From Clostridia bacterium (lineage in GTDB: Bacteria; Bacillota_A; Clostridia; Oscillospirales; CAG-272), in the NCBI GenBank assembly GCA_017547395.1, contig JAFYPS010000070.1, positions 1 to 8,338 on the forward strand: 8,338 nucleotides of DNA, read 5' to 3'. This document shows positions 1 to 6,513 of this stretch, piece after piece. Numbering within the stretch: the stretch's first letter is position 1; each line of letters opens with the position of its first letter. The notes beneath the pieces were generated by a model. It was given only the letters and a program-made list of their open reading frames with translations. It was not told where the DNA came from and ran no database searches. Both the position numbers and the translations under genes were made by a program.

Positions 1-1078
1 CAAACAAATCGCAAAAATCGTCAACACTTGCCGAACCGTCAACATCATACACATTTTCGCCAAGCTCTTCAAAATCCTCTTCAACCTCGTCATACTCATC
101 CCAGATTTCGCCAACAAGTTCTTCAAGGATATCTTCCATTGTAACAATGCCGAAGGTGCCGCCGTATTCGTCAAGCACAACTACCATCTGTATCTTGCCC
201 TCGCGCATCTGTTCAAGTGCAACGGTAAGCTTAACGGCACTGTGCATAAACGTAGGCGGAAGCATAATATCGCCGACAGTGAGCGACGGATCCTGAGCAT
301 TCTTTTTGTAAAAATGATTGATGTTCAGTATTCCGACAATGTTATCAATGCTTCCCTTATAAACGGGAAGTCTTGAATAGCGGGAAGCGTTTATAACACG
401 CAGATTCTCCTCTGCAGATGCGTTTATGTCAAGCGCAATAAGGTCTTTTCTGTGCGTAATAATCTCAACGAGAGATATGTCCGAAAACTCAAGCGCATTC
501 TGAAGCAGGTCGCTCTTGTCCTCGTCAATTCCGCCCTCTTCTTCGGCAGTTTCAATAATCGTGGCAAGCTCCTGCTCGGTAACCGAGTCGTCAGGTGTGC
601 CCCAAAGTTTTGAAAGCAGTTTGAGAATGCCCGAAACGATAAACGAAATCGGAGCAAAAATAATTATAAAGAAGGTTGCGGGATATGCACAAAGCAGTAC
701 CATACGCTCGGAATTCTGCTTGCAGATTACCTTTGGCGTGATTTCGCCGAAGATAAGGATAAGTATCGTGATAATAGCAGTTGCAGCGGTAACCATTACC
801 GACTGCATATTTTCACTGCCAAGGTCCCGCGCCAGCGCATATGCTATAGTCGTTGTAACAGAAGAAGCCGCAATATTAACAAAATTGTTTCCGACAAGAA
901 TACAGGTAAGCGTATTGTCAAAATTATCTCTGATCTTTATCGCGCGCTTCGCAACGCGGCTGCCATTATCGGCAAGGTTCTGCAGACGAACGCGGTTAAC
1001 CGACGTGTATGCTATCTCAGTACCCGAGAAAAATGCCGAGAAACAAATAAGTATGATTATAAGAATTACCTGAATCAT
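1..1078 (-). CDS. CorC/HlyC (CNNM-like) family membrane protein, DUF21-CBS-CorC_HlyC; C-terminus cut by window edge
   Basis: This is the downstream member of a tandem pair, read from ATG at 1078 and still open at the left edge (359 residues visible). The first about 155 residues form a DUF21 membrane domain. They include a first helix with the S14-A-F-F-S18-G-T-E pattern, VGNN at 62-65, two serines at 72-73 and GEITPK at 111-116. A CBS pair covers about 195-320, with SRLPVY at 235-240 and LDEYGG at 302-307, followed by ELVGEIWDEYDE. The start of the CorC_HlyC domain (ENVYDVDG) is visible at the end. Family members are Mg2+ (or Mg2+/Na+) transport or efflux proteins of the cytoplasmic membrane; the old name haemolysin is misleading. 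ATG overlaps the TGA of the upstream paralogue, and an AAAGGAGG site lies 10 bases before it. The conserved membrane-domain residues look intact, so this is the more canonical of the two. Exact substrate is not shown by the sequence. Confidence 0.93.
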   Translation of the reverse strand, partial: MIQVILIIILICFSAFFSGTEIAYTSVNRVRLQNLADNGSRVAKRAIKIRDNFDNTLTCILVGNNFVNIAASSVTTTIAYALARDLGSENMQSVMVTAATAIITILILIFGEITPKVICKQNSERMVLLCAYPATFFIIIFAPISFIVSGILKLLSKLWGTPDDSVTEQELATIIETAEEEGGIDEDKSDLLQNALEFSDISLVEIITHRKDLIALDINASAEENLRVINASRYSRLPVYKGSIDNIVGILNINHFYKKNAQDPSLTVGDIMLPPTFMHSAVKLTVALEQMREGKIQMVVVLDEYGGTFGIVTMEDILEELVGEIWDEYDEVEEDFEELGENVYDVDGSASVDDFCDLF

Positions 1079-1096
1079 TCTTCAAATTCCTCCTTT
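1075..1096 (-). promoter_or_regulatory. Translational coupling junction: SD inside the upstream gene plus ATGA overlap
   Basis: AAAGGAGG at 1089-1096 lies in the last codons of the upstream CorC-like gene, 10 bases before the ATG at 1078. The stop TGA (1077-1075) overlaps that ATG as ATGA. Ribosomes finishing the first protein can restart at once, which would favour balanced production of the two paralogues. Confidence 0.85.
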
Positions 1097-2361
1097 GCTT
1101 CTTCTTCGTTTTCGCAAAGGCGGATAATAACGCCTACCAGTGTGTTTCCGTCTTCGAACTCTCCTGCGGTAATCGCAAGATTGTCAAAAACAAAACCGTC
1201 GCCCTCTTTAAGCTCGCCCGTAACGTTTGAACGGAGCCACGCCTCAAGAGTCTTTTTCTGGAGGTCAATGGTGATAGGCTTTGTATAGCCGATACGCATA
1301 AACGCATCTCTCACCTTCATCTTGGGGGTAATCTGGAAGTAGTTGCCACCGAGTTTGAGGAAATCCTCGTCATACTCGTCGTATTCGTCCCAGATTTCGC
1401 CAACGATTTCTTCAAGGAAGTCTTCGATAGTTGCAACGCCCACGGTAGTACCGCCCTCGCGAACTACAAGGAACTGCTGCTTACCCGAACTCATTTCTTT
1501 GAAAAGATCGTCAATAGGGGTATCGGGAGATGCCATCTTGACAGGCATAATAACACGGCGCAGATTTACTCTGCCGCGCTTCTGTCTTGCACGCATATAC
1601 TCTCTTATCGAAAGCACGCCTACAACGTGGTCTATATCACCCGAATATGCAAGCAGACGCGAATATGCAGTAGTCTTTACAGTCTCCCACACCTTGTCTG
1701 CATCGTCATTGATATCTATTCCGCAGATGTCATCACGCATAGTCATAACATCTGAAACGGGAGTTTTGGTAAACTCAACGGCACTCTGAAGCAGGTCTGC
1801 CTGATCCTCATCAAGTGAGCCGCTTTCCTCGGCGGTTTCAATAATGGTTTCAAGCTCCTCTTCGGTCATACCTTCACTCTGTCCGCCACCAAAAAGTTTT
1901 GCCATTAAATCAGAAATCTTAACAAACACAAAAGAAACAGGTGAAAGAAGCTTCATAAGAAACGACATTGATCCCGCGTATGCAAGCGCGGTCTTTTCAC
2001 TGTTTGCATTTGCAAAGCTCTTGGGGAGTGTTTCCGAAAAGAAAAATACAATCAGCGTTGTAACTACTGTCGCCACAAGAGTGTGTCCCTCTCCGAGAAA
2101 ATCAATTGCGGCAAGTGTCGCAAGAGAAGAACATGCAAGATGTGCAATATTGTTTCCGACAAGAATGGTTACGAGTGCTTTTTCAAAGCGGTTGATTACA
2201 TATAATGCCCTCTTGCCCCGTTTATCGCCACTATCGGCAATGTTACGGATTTTAATTTTATTCGCGCGAGCGAATGACGTTTCGGCACTTGCAAAATAAG
2301 CGCCCAAAAGGACAAGCAGTATGCAGAAAATGAGTTTTATACTCCCGGCACCGGCGTCCAC
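1075..2361 (-). CDS. CorC/HlyC (CNNM-like) family membrane protein, divergent paralogue
   Basis: This is a full-length 428-residue protein starting at GTG (2361), supported by AGAGGAG 11 bases upstream. Its domain order matches the next gene: DUF21 membrane region 8-155 (VGNN 68-71, SETLPK 109-114), CBS pair about 198-325, the acidic link EIVGEIWDEYDEYDED, then CorC_HlyC at about 340-415 and a very acidic tail. It is the first gene of a two-gene unit and likely sits in the cytoplasmic membrane as part of divalent-cation homeostasis. Two features are odd. In the first helix the two serines of the usual SxxxS pattern are replaced by G20 and A24. In the second CBS motif the usual LDEYGGT is shortened to REGGT (about 301-305), one residue less than its partner. 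These changes suggest a regulatory or structural partner rather than a stand-alone transporter, but that is inference. The tail codons AAG-GAG-GAA also form the ribosome site of the following gene. Confidence 0.93.
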   Translation of the reverse strand: MDAGAGSIKLIFCILLVLLGAYFASAETSFARANKIKIRNIADSGDKRGKRALYVINRFEKALVTILVGNNIAHLACSSLATLAAIDFLGEGHTLVATVVTTLIVFFFSETLPKSFANANSEKTALAYAGSMSFLMKLLSPVSFVFVKISDLMAKLFGGGQSEGMTEEELETIIETAEESGSLDEDQADLLQSAVEFTKTPVSDVMTMRDDICGIDINDDADKVWETVKTTAYSRLLAYSGDIDHVVGVLSIREYMRARQKRGRVNLRRVIMPVKMASPDTPIDDLFKEMSSGKQQFLVVREGGTTVGVATIEDFLEEIVGEIWDEYDEYDEDFLKLGGNYFQITPKMKVRDAFMRIGYTKPITIDLQKKTLEAWLRSNVTGELKEGDGFVFDNLAITAGEFEDGNTLVGVIIRLCENEEEAKEEFEE

Positions 2362-2407
2362 TTAAATATCAACTCCTCTATTAAGTATTTAACTATTATT
2401 ATATACT

Positions 2408-2435
2408 ATTATATTTTGATTTGCAAATTTGAAAA
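2408..2435 (-). promoter_or_regulatory. Candidate sigma-A type promoter for the CorC pair
   Basis: A perfect TATAAT -10 box lies at 2408-2413. A weaker TTTTCA (4 of 6 matches to TTGACA) lies 16 bases further upstream at 2430-2435. The start of transcription would fall near 2401, giving a leader of about 40 bases before the GTG at 2361. The box sits after the terminator of the preceding operon, as expected for a separate unit. The spacer contains a 10-bp perfect palindrome, ATTTGCAAAT (2419-2428), which may be a binding site or just AT-rich chance. Confidence 0.5.
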
Positions 2436-2451
2436 CGCGAGAAAATGAAAG

Positions 2452-2485
2452 AAAAACGGCGAAAACAAAAGTTTTCGCCGTTTTT
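2452..2485 (-). terminator. Rho-independent terminator of the envelope operon
   Basis: A perfect 15-bp stem (2452-2466 against 2471-2485) closes a 4-base loop. The core is CGGCGAAAAC with A and T tracts on the outer ends, so it can act in both directions. On the minus strand the 3' arm ends in TTTTT, then CTTTC. It lies about 46 bases after the stop of the carboxypeptidase gene and separates that operon from the CorC pair. Confidence 0.9.
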
Positions 2486-2531
2486 GTCTTTAAAAAATTC
2501 CAAATAATAGCGGTTTTGGGTGAAAACAACC

Positions 2532-3590
2532 TTATTTTATGAGCGTTACAATTATACCGTCTACGTTATTTCCCGAATAATAGTAAACGTCGGATTCCGC
2601 AAACTCTATTTCGCATTCCTCGACCTCAAGCGGAACGAAGAATACTTCGTAGGATATACCGCCGTAGCTGAATTCAAGATGCTTTCCGTCGTACGGATAA
2701 CTGTAAAGCAGGTCTATATATTCCTCAAGCACAAGCGAGTTTTCCGCCATATAGCTTGCATGTCCCTTGCCCACGTAGCGGAAGTGCCACGGCTCGTTTG
2801 TAATTCCGGTTATATTGGTTTTTCCCTCGGGGAAACGAAGCACAAAGCCGTATTCAGCCGCGTGGTCGTAAATCCAGGAATAAATCGGGTTTATATCGCC
2901 TGCGGTTCCAAGCGAGTAACTTATTCCATCCGCGGTGTATACGTTCATATCAACCGCATAGCCGGAATGATGCTCGCTGTATCCCGGAGCCGCTGCAAGC
3001 GAAGCACCCATTTCAACACCGTAGGTTTCAAGATAACTGTCGTAAATCGACTTTTGTTCTTCATAGGTTCTATGCGCCTGAGTTATCTGATAGTCGCTAT
3101 TTCCCGTTTCGCTGTAGTACGCGTCGAACATCTCGTTGAATGCCGCAACCGTTTCACTGTTAAGCTTCAGTGCAGTTGAGGAAATGCGGTAACTCTTTGT
3201 CTTGTTGCCGTAAAGAGTGACAAGGTCATCGCCTATGTCAAAATTATACTCGGCATCGCGTACAAAGGATACCAGAATCAGATTTCCGCGAGCTATGTCT
3301 TCCTTATCAAACGTCACCTTGACCGTTTTCGGCGCCTCGGTTACAACAGTTACGGGAGGCGTAGTTTCCTCAGGCAACTGAACGGTAACCTCGCTTGTCG
3401 AAACGGCAGGCGGTGGAGTAGGCGAATTATCGATTATCAGTCTGTATGCAATAAAGCCGATAAGTGTCCATACTGCAAGAATCGTTATTATAAGAAGCGC
3501 GCAAAGAAGTCTTTTTATGCGCTTTTTCCTTTTGTTGTACTGACGTTTTTTAGCCGCAAGATGCGCGTCAATATCGGGACGAAAATCCAT
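2532..3590 (-). CDS. Membrane-anchored D-alanyl-D-alanine carboxypeptidase, peptidase family M15B (VanY/DacY-like)
   Basis: This 352-residue protein is predicted to trim the terminal D-alanine from peptidoglycan stem peptides outside the membrane. A basic cytoplasmic N-terminus (KKRQYNKRKKRIKR) precedes one membrane helix at about 28-52. A Thr/Pro-rich linker follows (about 55-90), then the catalytic domain at about 100-300. The zinc site is complete: S205-x-H207-x-x-G210-x-A212-x-D214 and E266-P-W-H269, with H207, D214 and H269 as ligands and E266 as general base. The AHRTYEEQ segment (172-179) matches the usual substrate-side motif. An extra 50-residue C-terminal tail ends in SGNNVDGIIVTLIK, a beta-rich extension of unknown role. 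ATG at 3590 has AAGGAG 7 bases upstream, and the stop of the preceding gene lies 14 bases away, so it is the last gene of the operon. No VanR/S/H/A/X genes are present, so a housekeeping envelope role is more likely than glycopeptide resistance. Confidence 0.92.
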   Translation of the reverse strand: MDFRPDIDAHLAAKKRQYNKRKKRIKRLLCALLIITILAVWTLIGFIAYRLIIDNSPTPPPAVSTSEVTVQLPEETTPPVTVVTEAPKTVKVTFDKEDIARGNLILVSFVRDAEYNFDIGDDLVTLYGNKTKSYRISSTALKLNSETVAAFNEMFDAYYSETGNSDYQITQAHRTYEEQKSIYDSYLETYGVEMGASLAAAPGYSEHHSGYAVDMNVYTADGISYSLGTAGDINPIYSWIYDHAAEYGFVLRFPEGKTNITGITNEPWHFRYVGKGHASYMAENSLVLEEYIDLLYSYPYDGKHLEFSYGGISYEVFFVPLEVEECEIEFAESDVYYYSGNNVDGIIVTLIK

Positions 3591-3604
3591 ACTGTCACTC
3601 CTTT

Positions 3605-4699
3605 TTAGGGTAATATCACAGCTTTTTCAAATTCTGTTACGCTCTTCGGAGTTTCCGACATTCCCGTAAGAGAGTTTTTGAGAAGTACTGCAGCAAAGTT
3701 TTCATATGGGCGCAGAATAATATGAGTGCCGTATGCCCCGTGGCAAAATACGGTTCCCTTTTTCAGCCTGTGCGCTCCCGTTACGCAAAAGCAACCAAAG
3801 CAGTTGCTCTCCCCTTTTGCAAGTCCCAAAAGACTGTCGGGAAGTGCGGGCGAAAGCATCATTTTTACGCACTCGGGAGTTATAATTCCCTCGCCGCCGC
3901 AGAGCAGCATTTTGAGGAAACGGAGCATATCGGAAAGACTGCTGATAAGTGCCGCGCCTGCAGCCTCATACGTCCGCGGAATTCCGCGGAAGAGTGCTCC
4001 GCGAAAGTCGATTTCCTTATCCTCGCCCGAAATGCGCTTGTGCATCGGGACAATTCTCGCATACTGCTCATCGGTTGGCTGAAACGTGGTATCGGTCATT
4101 CCGAGCGGCTCGAAAAATGAAGTACGGAGATAGTCGTTAAAGCACTTTCTGCTTACAACTTCAACCACTCTTGCAAGGCAGTCATAGCCCGCAAAACCGC
4201 TGTATGCACTTTTAGTGCCCGGCTCAAAGGCAAGGTGAAAATTCTTTGCATAATAGTCGCAAATTTGCCCAAGCGAGGTCTTTTCCTCTATGGGAACAAG
4301 AGAATATTCGCGGGTGCCAAGCTCGTCTGCGCCAAGCCCCGCAGTATGTGTGAGTAGGTCAAACAGCGTTATCTCGCGGTGCGGCATACCGACGGAATAC
4401 ACGCGCCCGTCAGGCGAAAGTGCGCCGAGCGGAACACGCTCAAAGCCGTTAATATACCTTGAAAGCGGTGCCTGAACGTCGATTTTATTCTCACCGTAAA
4501 GCTTCATTACTGCAGCGGCAGTAAAAATCTTAGTCACTGATGCAAGGCGATAAATACTTTTTTCGTTAAAACGCTCATCGCCAAAAATCTCGGTTACTTC
4601 TTCTCCGTCGCGAAAGACGCAAGCAGCACCGCCAAAGCACTCCGCCCTCTCCGTCTCGCCTTTTGCAAAGGCGGAAAGTCTATCCTTTAATTCTTGCAT
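3605..4699 (-). CDS. Serine hydrolase of the beta-lactamase / penicillin-binding-protein-like family (class C fold, EstB-type)
   Basis: This is a 364-residue enzyme of the PF00144 type. These proteins include class C beta-lactamases, D-amino acid peptidases and esterases, all using a serine/lysine/tyrosine centre. The S54-V-T-K57 motif is present (nucleophile S54, K57), followed by the family signature LLTHTAGLG (116-124) and Y166-S-G, where Y-x-N is more usual. The H320-G-A-Y-G segment stands where HGGAFG or HxG is typical and seems one glycine short. I see no signal peptide or membrane helix, so it is probably cytoplasmic, which argues against a secreted beta-lactamase. Four cysteines cluster near the active-site end (C300, C303, C305, C319). 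ATG at 4699 has AAAGGAG 7 bases upstream and overlaps the end of the acyltransferase gene by 20 bases. In this operon an esterase acting on an acylated envelope precursor is a reasonable guess. Substrate is unknown. Confidence 0.88.
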   Translation of the reverse strand: MQELKDRLSAFAKGETERAECFGGAACVFRDGEEVTEIFGDERFNEKSIYRLASVTKIFTAAAVMKLYGENKIDVQAPLSRYINGFERVPLGALSPDGRVYSVGMPHREITLFDLLTHTAGLGADELGTREYSLVPIEEKTSLGQICDYYAKNFHLAFEPGTKSAYSGFAGYDCLARVVEVVSRKCFNDYLRTSFFEPLGMTDTTFQPTDEQYARIVPMHKRISGEDKEIDFRGALFRGIPRTYEAAGAALISSLSDMLRFLKMLLCGGEGIITPECVKMMLSPALPDSLLGLAKGESNCFGCFCVTGAHRLKKGTVFCHGAYGTHIILRPYENFAAVLLKNSLTGMSETPKSVTEFEKAVILP

Positions 4700-5690
4700 G
4701 GAGCTTCTCCTTTACAAAAGTGTAACCCATACAAAGCGCAAGCGTAACGGCATAAGTAAACACACCGCGAAGCAGGAATTTCAAAAACAAATCGCTTATT
4801 CCAAGGCGGTATAGATAGTCGTTTGTAATATAGATGAACAACACGTGCGAAAGATAAATTTCAAACGTTGAACGGTCGGCAAGAGAGAGAATTTTCGGCA
4901 TTTCACGCTTTTCAAAAAGGTAAAGCGAAACAAGATAAAGTGAAAAAATTGCCGAAAGGCAGTAAAAGAGGTGCAGCACCTCGAAATATCTGAGGTATGC
5001 GCCCTTGACCTGAGAAAGGTACGTGAAATATCCGTCAAGCGCACCGAATGCCGCAAACAATGCAAAAACAATGCAGGCATACTTCTTTAAAAACGCCTTT
5101 GCCTTTTCGTAATTTGCGCCGACTACCGCACCTATAACGAAATAGCACAGATAGGTAAAGAACACTCTGTCGTCATAAGTAAAATGCACAAACGCCTTGA
5201 CAAGCGCAGTTATTACTACGGAACCCGCACAAAGCAAAACTCCGTTTACCCTCGCCGTAAGCCACCGAAAAAGCGGCATAAGCAGATAAAACTGCATCGC
5301 AATAATTATATAGTAAAAGTGAGAGCAGAGCGTGCCGAGCAGAGTATAAAATCCAAGGTCGGCAGCGGAAAACTTATACCAGCCGATACCGATAAAATAG
5401 GCATAGTATATAAGAACCCAAGCGACGTACGGCAAATATACCTTTATCACACGTCCCTTTAAAAAAGTGAGATAGTCAAAAGATTTTTTAGATGAAAAAA
5501 GCTTGACTCCCGATAAAAAAAGAAAGCCCTGCACAACAAACGCAGAAAGCCGCCACGGGAGCAGCAGTGCCACGTATTTCACGCTCGCGCGGTCCATATC
5601 GGGAAGTGTCCATGAAGCAATATGTATGAATATAACAAGCATACACATTGCTATATTCATACACGAAAGCTCGTTTTTACGTTTAATCAT
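4680..5690 (-). CDS. Acyltransferase-3 family integral membrane protein
   Basis: This 336-residue, strongly hydrophobic protein has about ten predicted membrane helices and the layout of the acyltransferase-3 family (PF01757). That family moves acyl groups, often acetyl, onto sugars or other cell-surface molecules. Supporting signs are VIFIHIASW in the first helix with the expected catalytic H23, FLFLSG at 57-61, GRVIKVYLPY (79-88), the mid-protein segment FYYIIIAMQFYLLMPL, and STFEIYLSH at 274-282 near the end. The position matching the Arg of the common R-x10-H motif is N12, so the Arg is missing. There is no SGNH domain fused at the C-terminus. ATG at 5690 overlaps the TGA of the phosphodiesterase gene as ATGA. 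Its ribosome site (GAGGG, 3-4 bases away) is poorly spaced, so coupling to the upstream gene probably drives translation. Acceptor molecule cannot be told from sequence. Confidence 0.88.
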   Translation of the reverse strand: MIKRKNELSCMNIAMCMLVIFIHIASWTLPDMDRASVKYVALLLPWRLSAFVVQGFLFLSGVKLFSSKKSFDYLTFLKGRVIKVYLPYVAWVLIYYAYFIGIGWYKFSAADLGFYTLLGTLCSHFYYIIIAMQFYLLMPLFRWLTARVNGVLLCAGSVVITALVKAFVHFTYDDRVFFTYLCYFVIGAVVGANYEKAKAFLKKYACIVFALFAAFGALDGYFTYLSQVKGAYLRYFEVLHLFYCLSAIFSLYLVSLYLFEKREMPKILSLADRSTFEIYLSHVLFIYITNDYLYRLGISDLFLKFLLRGVFTYAVTLALCMGYTFVKEKLHARIKG

Positions 5691-6421
5691 ACACCCTCGA
5701 GAATGTTGGTGGTAATATAGTCAACGCCCATCGCGATAAGTTCCTCAGCTCTTGCCTTATCGTCAACGGTCCAGCAGTTTACCTTCTGTCCGATTGCGTG
5801 AACGCGGTCGATTCCCTCTTTGGTGAGAGTCTTCTGTCCGATATCAATATCAAACTTATACTTTTCAAGAATGTTTATTATATTGTCGTCAATAGGTCCA
5901 CATGCGAGAAACTGAATATGCGCATCGGGGAGAAGGTCTCGGAGAATCATACAGTTTTCAAGAGAAAACGCGATAAAGGTAATGCCGTCAAGATAGTCAA
6001 GCGCCTTTATTTCTTCAACAAAGCGTTCAACGTCATTTCTGATGAACGGATTCTTAAGCTCGATTACACATCTCTTTTCGTACTTCTTGCAGATTTTAAC
6101 GTACTCTGCAAGCGAAGGAATTCTTATATCCTTACGTACGGTAGTTCCGTCCATATCGGGAAGAACAACGTTTTTAATATCGTCCCAGACACTCTTTTCA
6201 ACGTTTATGTCGATTCTGCCATTGGTAACGCGCTTGGTAGTTTCATCGTGGATAACAACAAATTTTCTGTCTGCGGTAACGTGCACGTCGCATTCAATGC
6301 CAAAATAGCCTCTGTTACCGGCTGCCACAAATGCAGGTGCGGTGTTTTCGCGCTCAATTCCGCTTACACCGCGGTGAGCAACAAATTTTGTTCCTTTAGC
6401 TTCAACCTTAATAGTGTTCAT
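5687..6421 (-). CDS. Glycerophosphodiester phosphodiesterase (GDPD / UgpQ-like)
   Basis: This 244-residue TIM-barrel enzyme of normal length for bacterial GDPDs would split glycerophosphodiesters into glycerol 3-phosphate and an alcohol. Family residues are all visible: H16-R17 in FVAHRG, E25-N26-T, the metal pair E43 and D45 in IECDVHVTAD, H58-D59 in VVIHDE, E121 and K123 in IELKNP, and W217-T-V near the end. It has no signal peptide or membrane anchor, so it should act in the cytoplasm. It is the first gene of the four-gene operon, with ATG at 6421 and GGAGG 8 bases upstream, and its TGA overlaps the acyltransferase start. In this setting it may recycle glycerophosphodiesters from lipid or polyglycerol-phosphate turnover. 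The link to the envelope genes is inferred from operon position only. Confidence 0.93.
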   Translation of the reverse strand: MNTIKVEAKGTKFVAHRGVSGIERENTAPAFVAAGNRGYFGIECDVHVTADRKFVVIHDETTKRVTNGRIDINVEKSVWDDIKNVVLPDMDGTTVRKDIRIPSLAEYVKICKKYEKRCVIELKNPFIRNDVERFVEEIKALDYLDGITFIAFSLENCMILRDLLPDAHIQFLACGPIDDNIINILEKYKFDIDIGQKTLTKEGIDRVHAIGQKVNCWTVDDKARAEELIAMGVDYITTNILEGV

Positions 6422-6454
6422 TGTGTCTTCCTCCGAGAAGTTTTTATCATATCT

Positions 6455-6483
6455 ATTTTATCACACAAAATATAAAAAGACAA
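6455..6483 (-). promoter_or_regulatory. Candidate extended -10 promoter for the four-gene operon
   Basis: TAAAAT at 6455-6460 is preceded by TGA, giving an extended -10 (TGnTAAAAT). TTGTCT lies 17 bases upstream at 6478-6483 (4 of 6 matches). Transcription would start near 6448, leaving a leader of about 27 bases with the GGAGG site. The -35 box lies inside the stem of the terminator of the preceding gene. Confidence 0.45.
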
Positions 6484-6508
6484 TTCTTTTAAAAAGAATT
6501 GTCTTTTT
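6474..6508 (-). terminator. Rho-independent terminator after the PhnP-like gene
   Basis: This is a perfect 35-base palindrome centred on 6491, with 17-bp arms (AAAAAGACAATTCTTTT and its complement). On the minus strand it begins 5 bases after the TAA at 6514-6516 and ends in TTTTT followed by ATATTTTG. The GACAATTC core gives the stem its strength, and the symmetric A/T tracts make it usable in both directions. Confidence 0.88.
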
Positions 6509-6513
6509 CCCCA

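Noticed and set aside
516..1073. Long open frame on the plus strand, 185 codons
   Set aside because: It lies wholly antisense to the CorC-like gene. Its product has no recognisable fold or motif, and no plus-strand promoter or ribosome site is evident. It arises because the real gene rarely uses codons that read as stops on the other strand.
1..2361. Haemolysin toxin genes
   Set aside because: The haemolysin label for DUF21-CBS-CorC proteins is historical. Domain content points to cation transport, and there is no toxin or secretion signature.
2362..2531. Mg2+ riboswitch (M-box or ykoK type) or small RNA before the CorC pair
   Set aside because: Only about 40 bases lie between the predicted transcription start and the GTG. 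They hold no stem structure beyond the ribosome site, far too short for a known Mg2+ riboswitch.
2520..3179. Plus-strand open frame of 219 codons over the carboxypeptidase gene
   Set aside because: It is antisense to a gene with a complete catalytic site. No family features are visible in its translation.
2532..4699. Vancomycin or beta-lactam resistance cluster (VanY-like plus beta-lactamase-like genes)
   Set aside because: There are no vanR/S/H/A/X partners. The serine hydrolase lacks an export signal and has changed YxN and HxG motifs. The neighbours are lipid and envelope enzymes.
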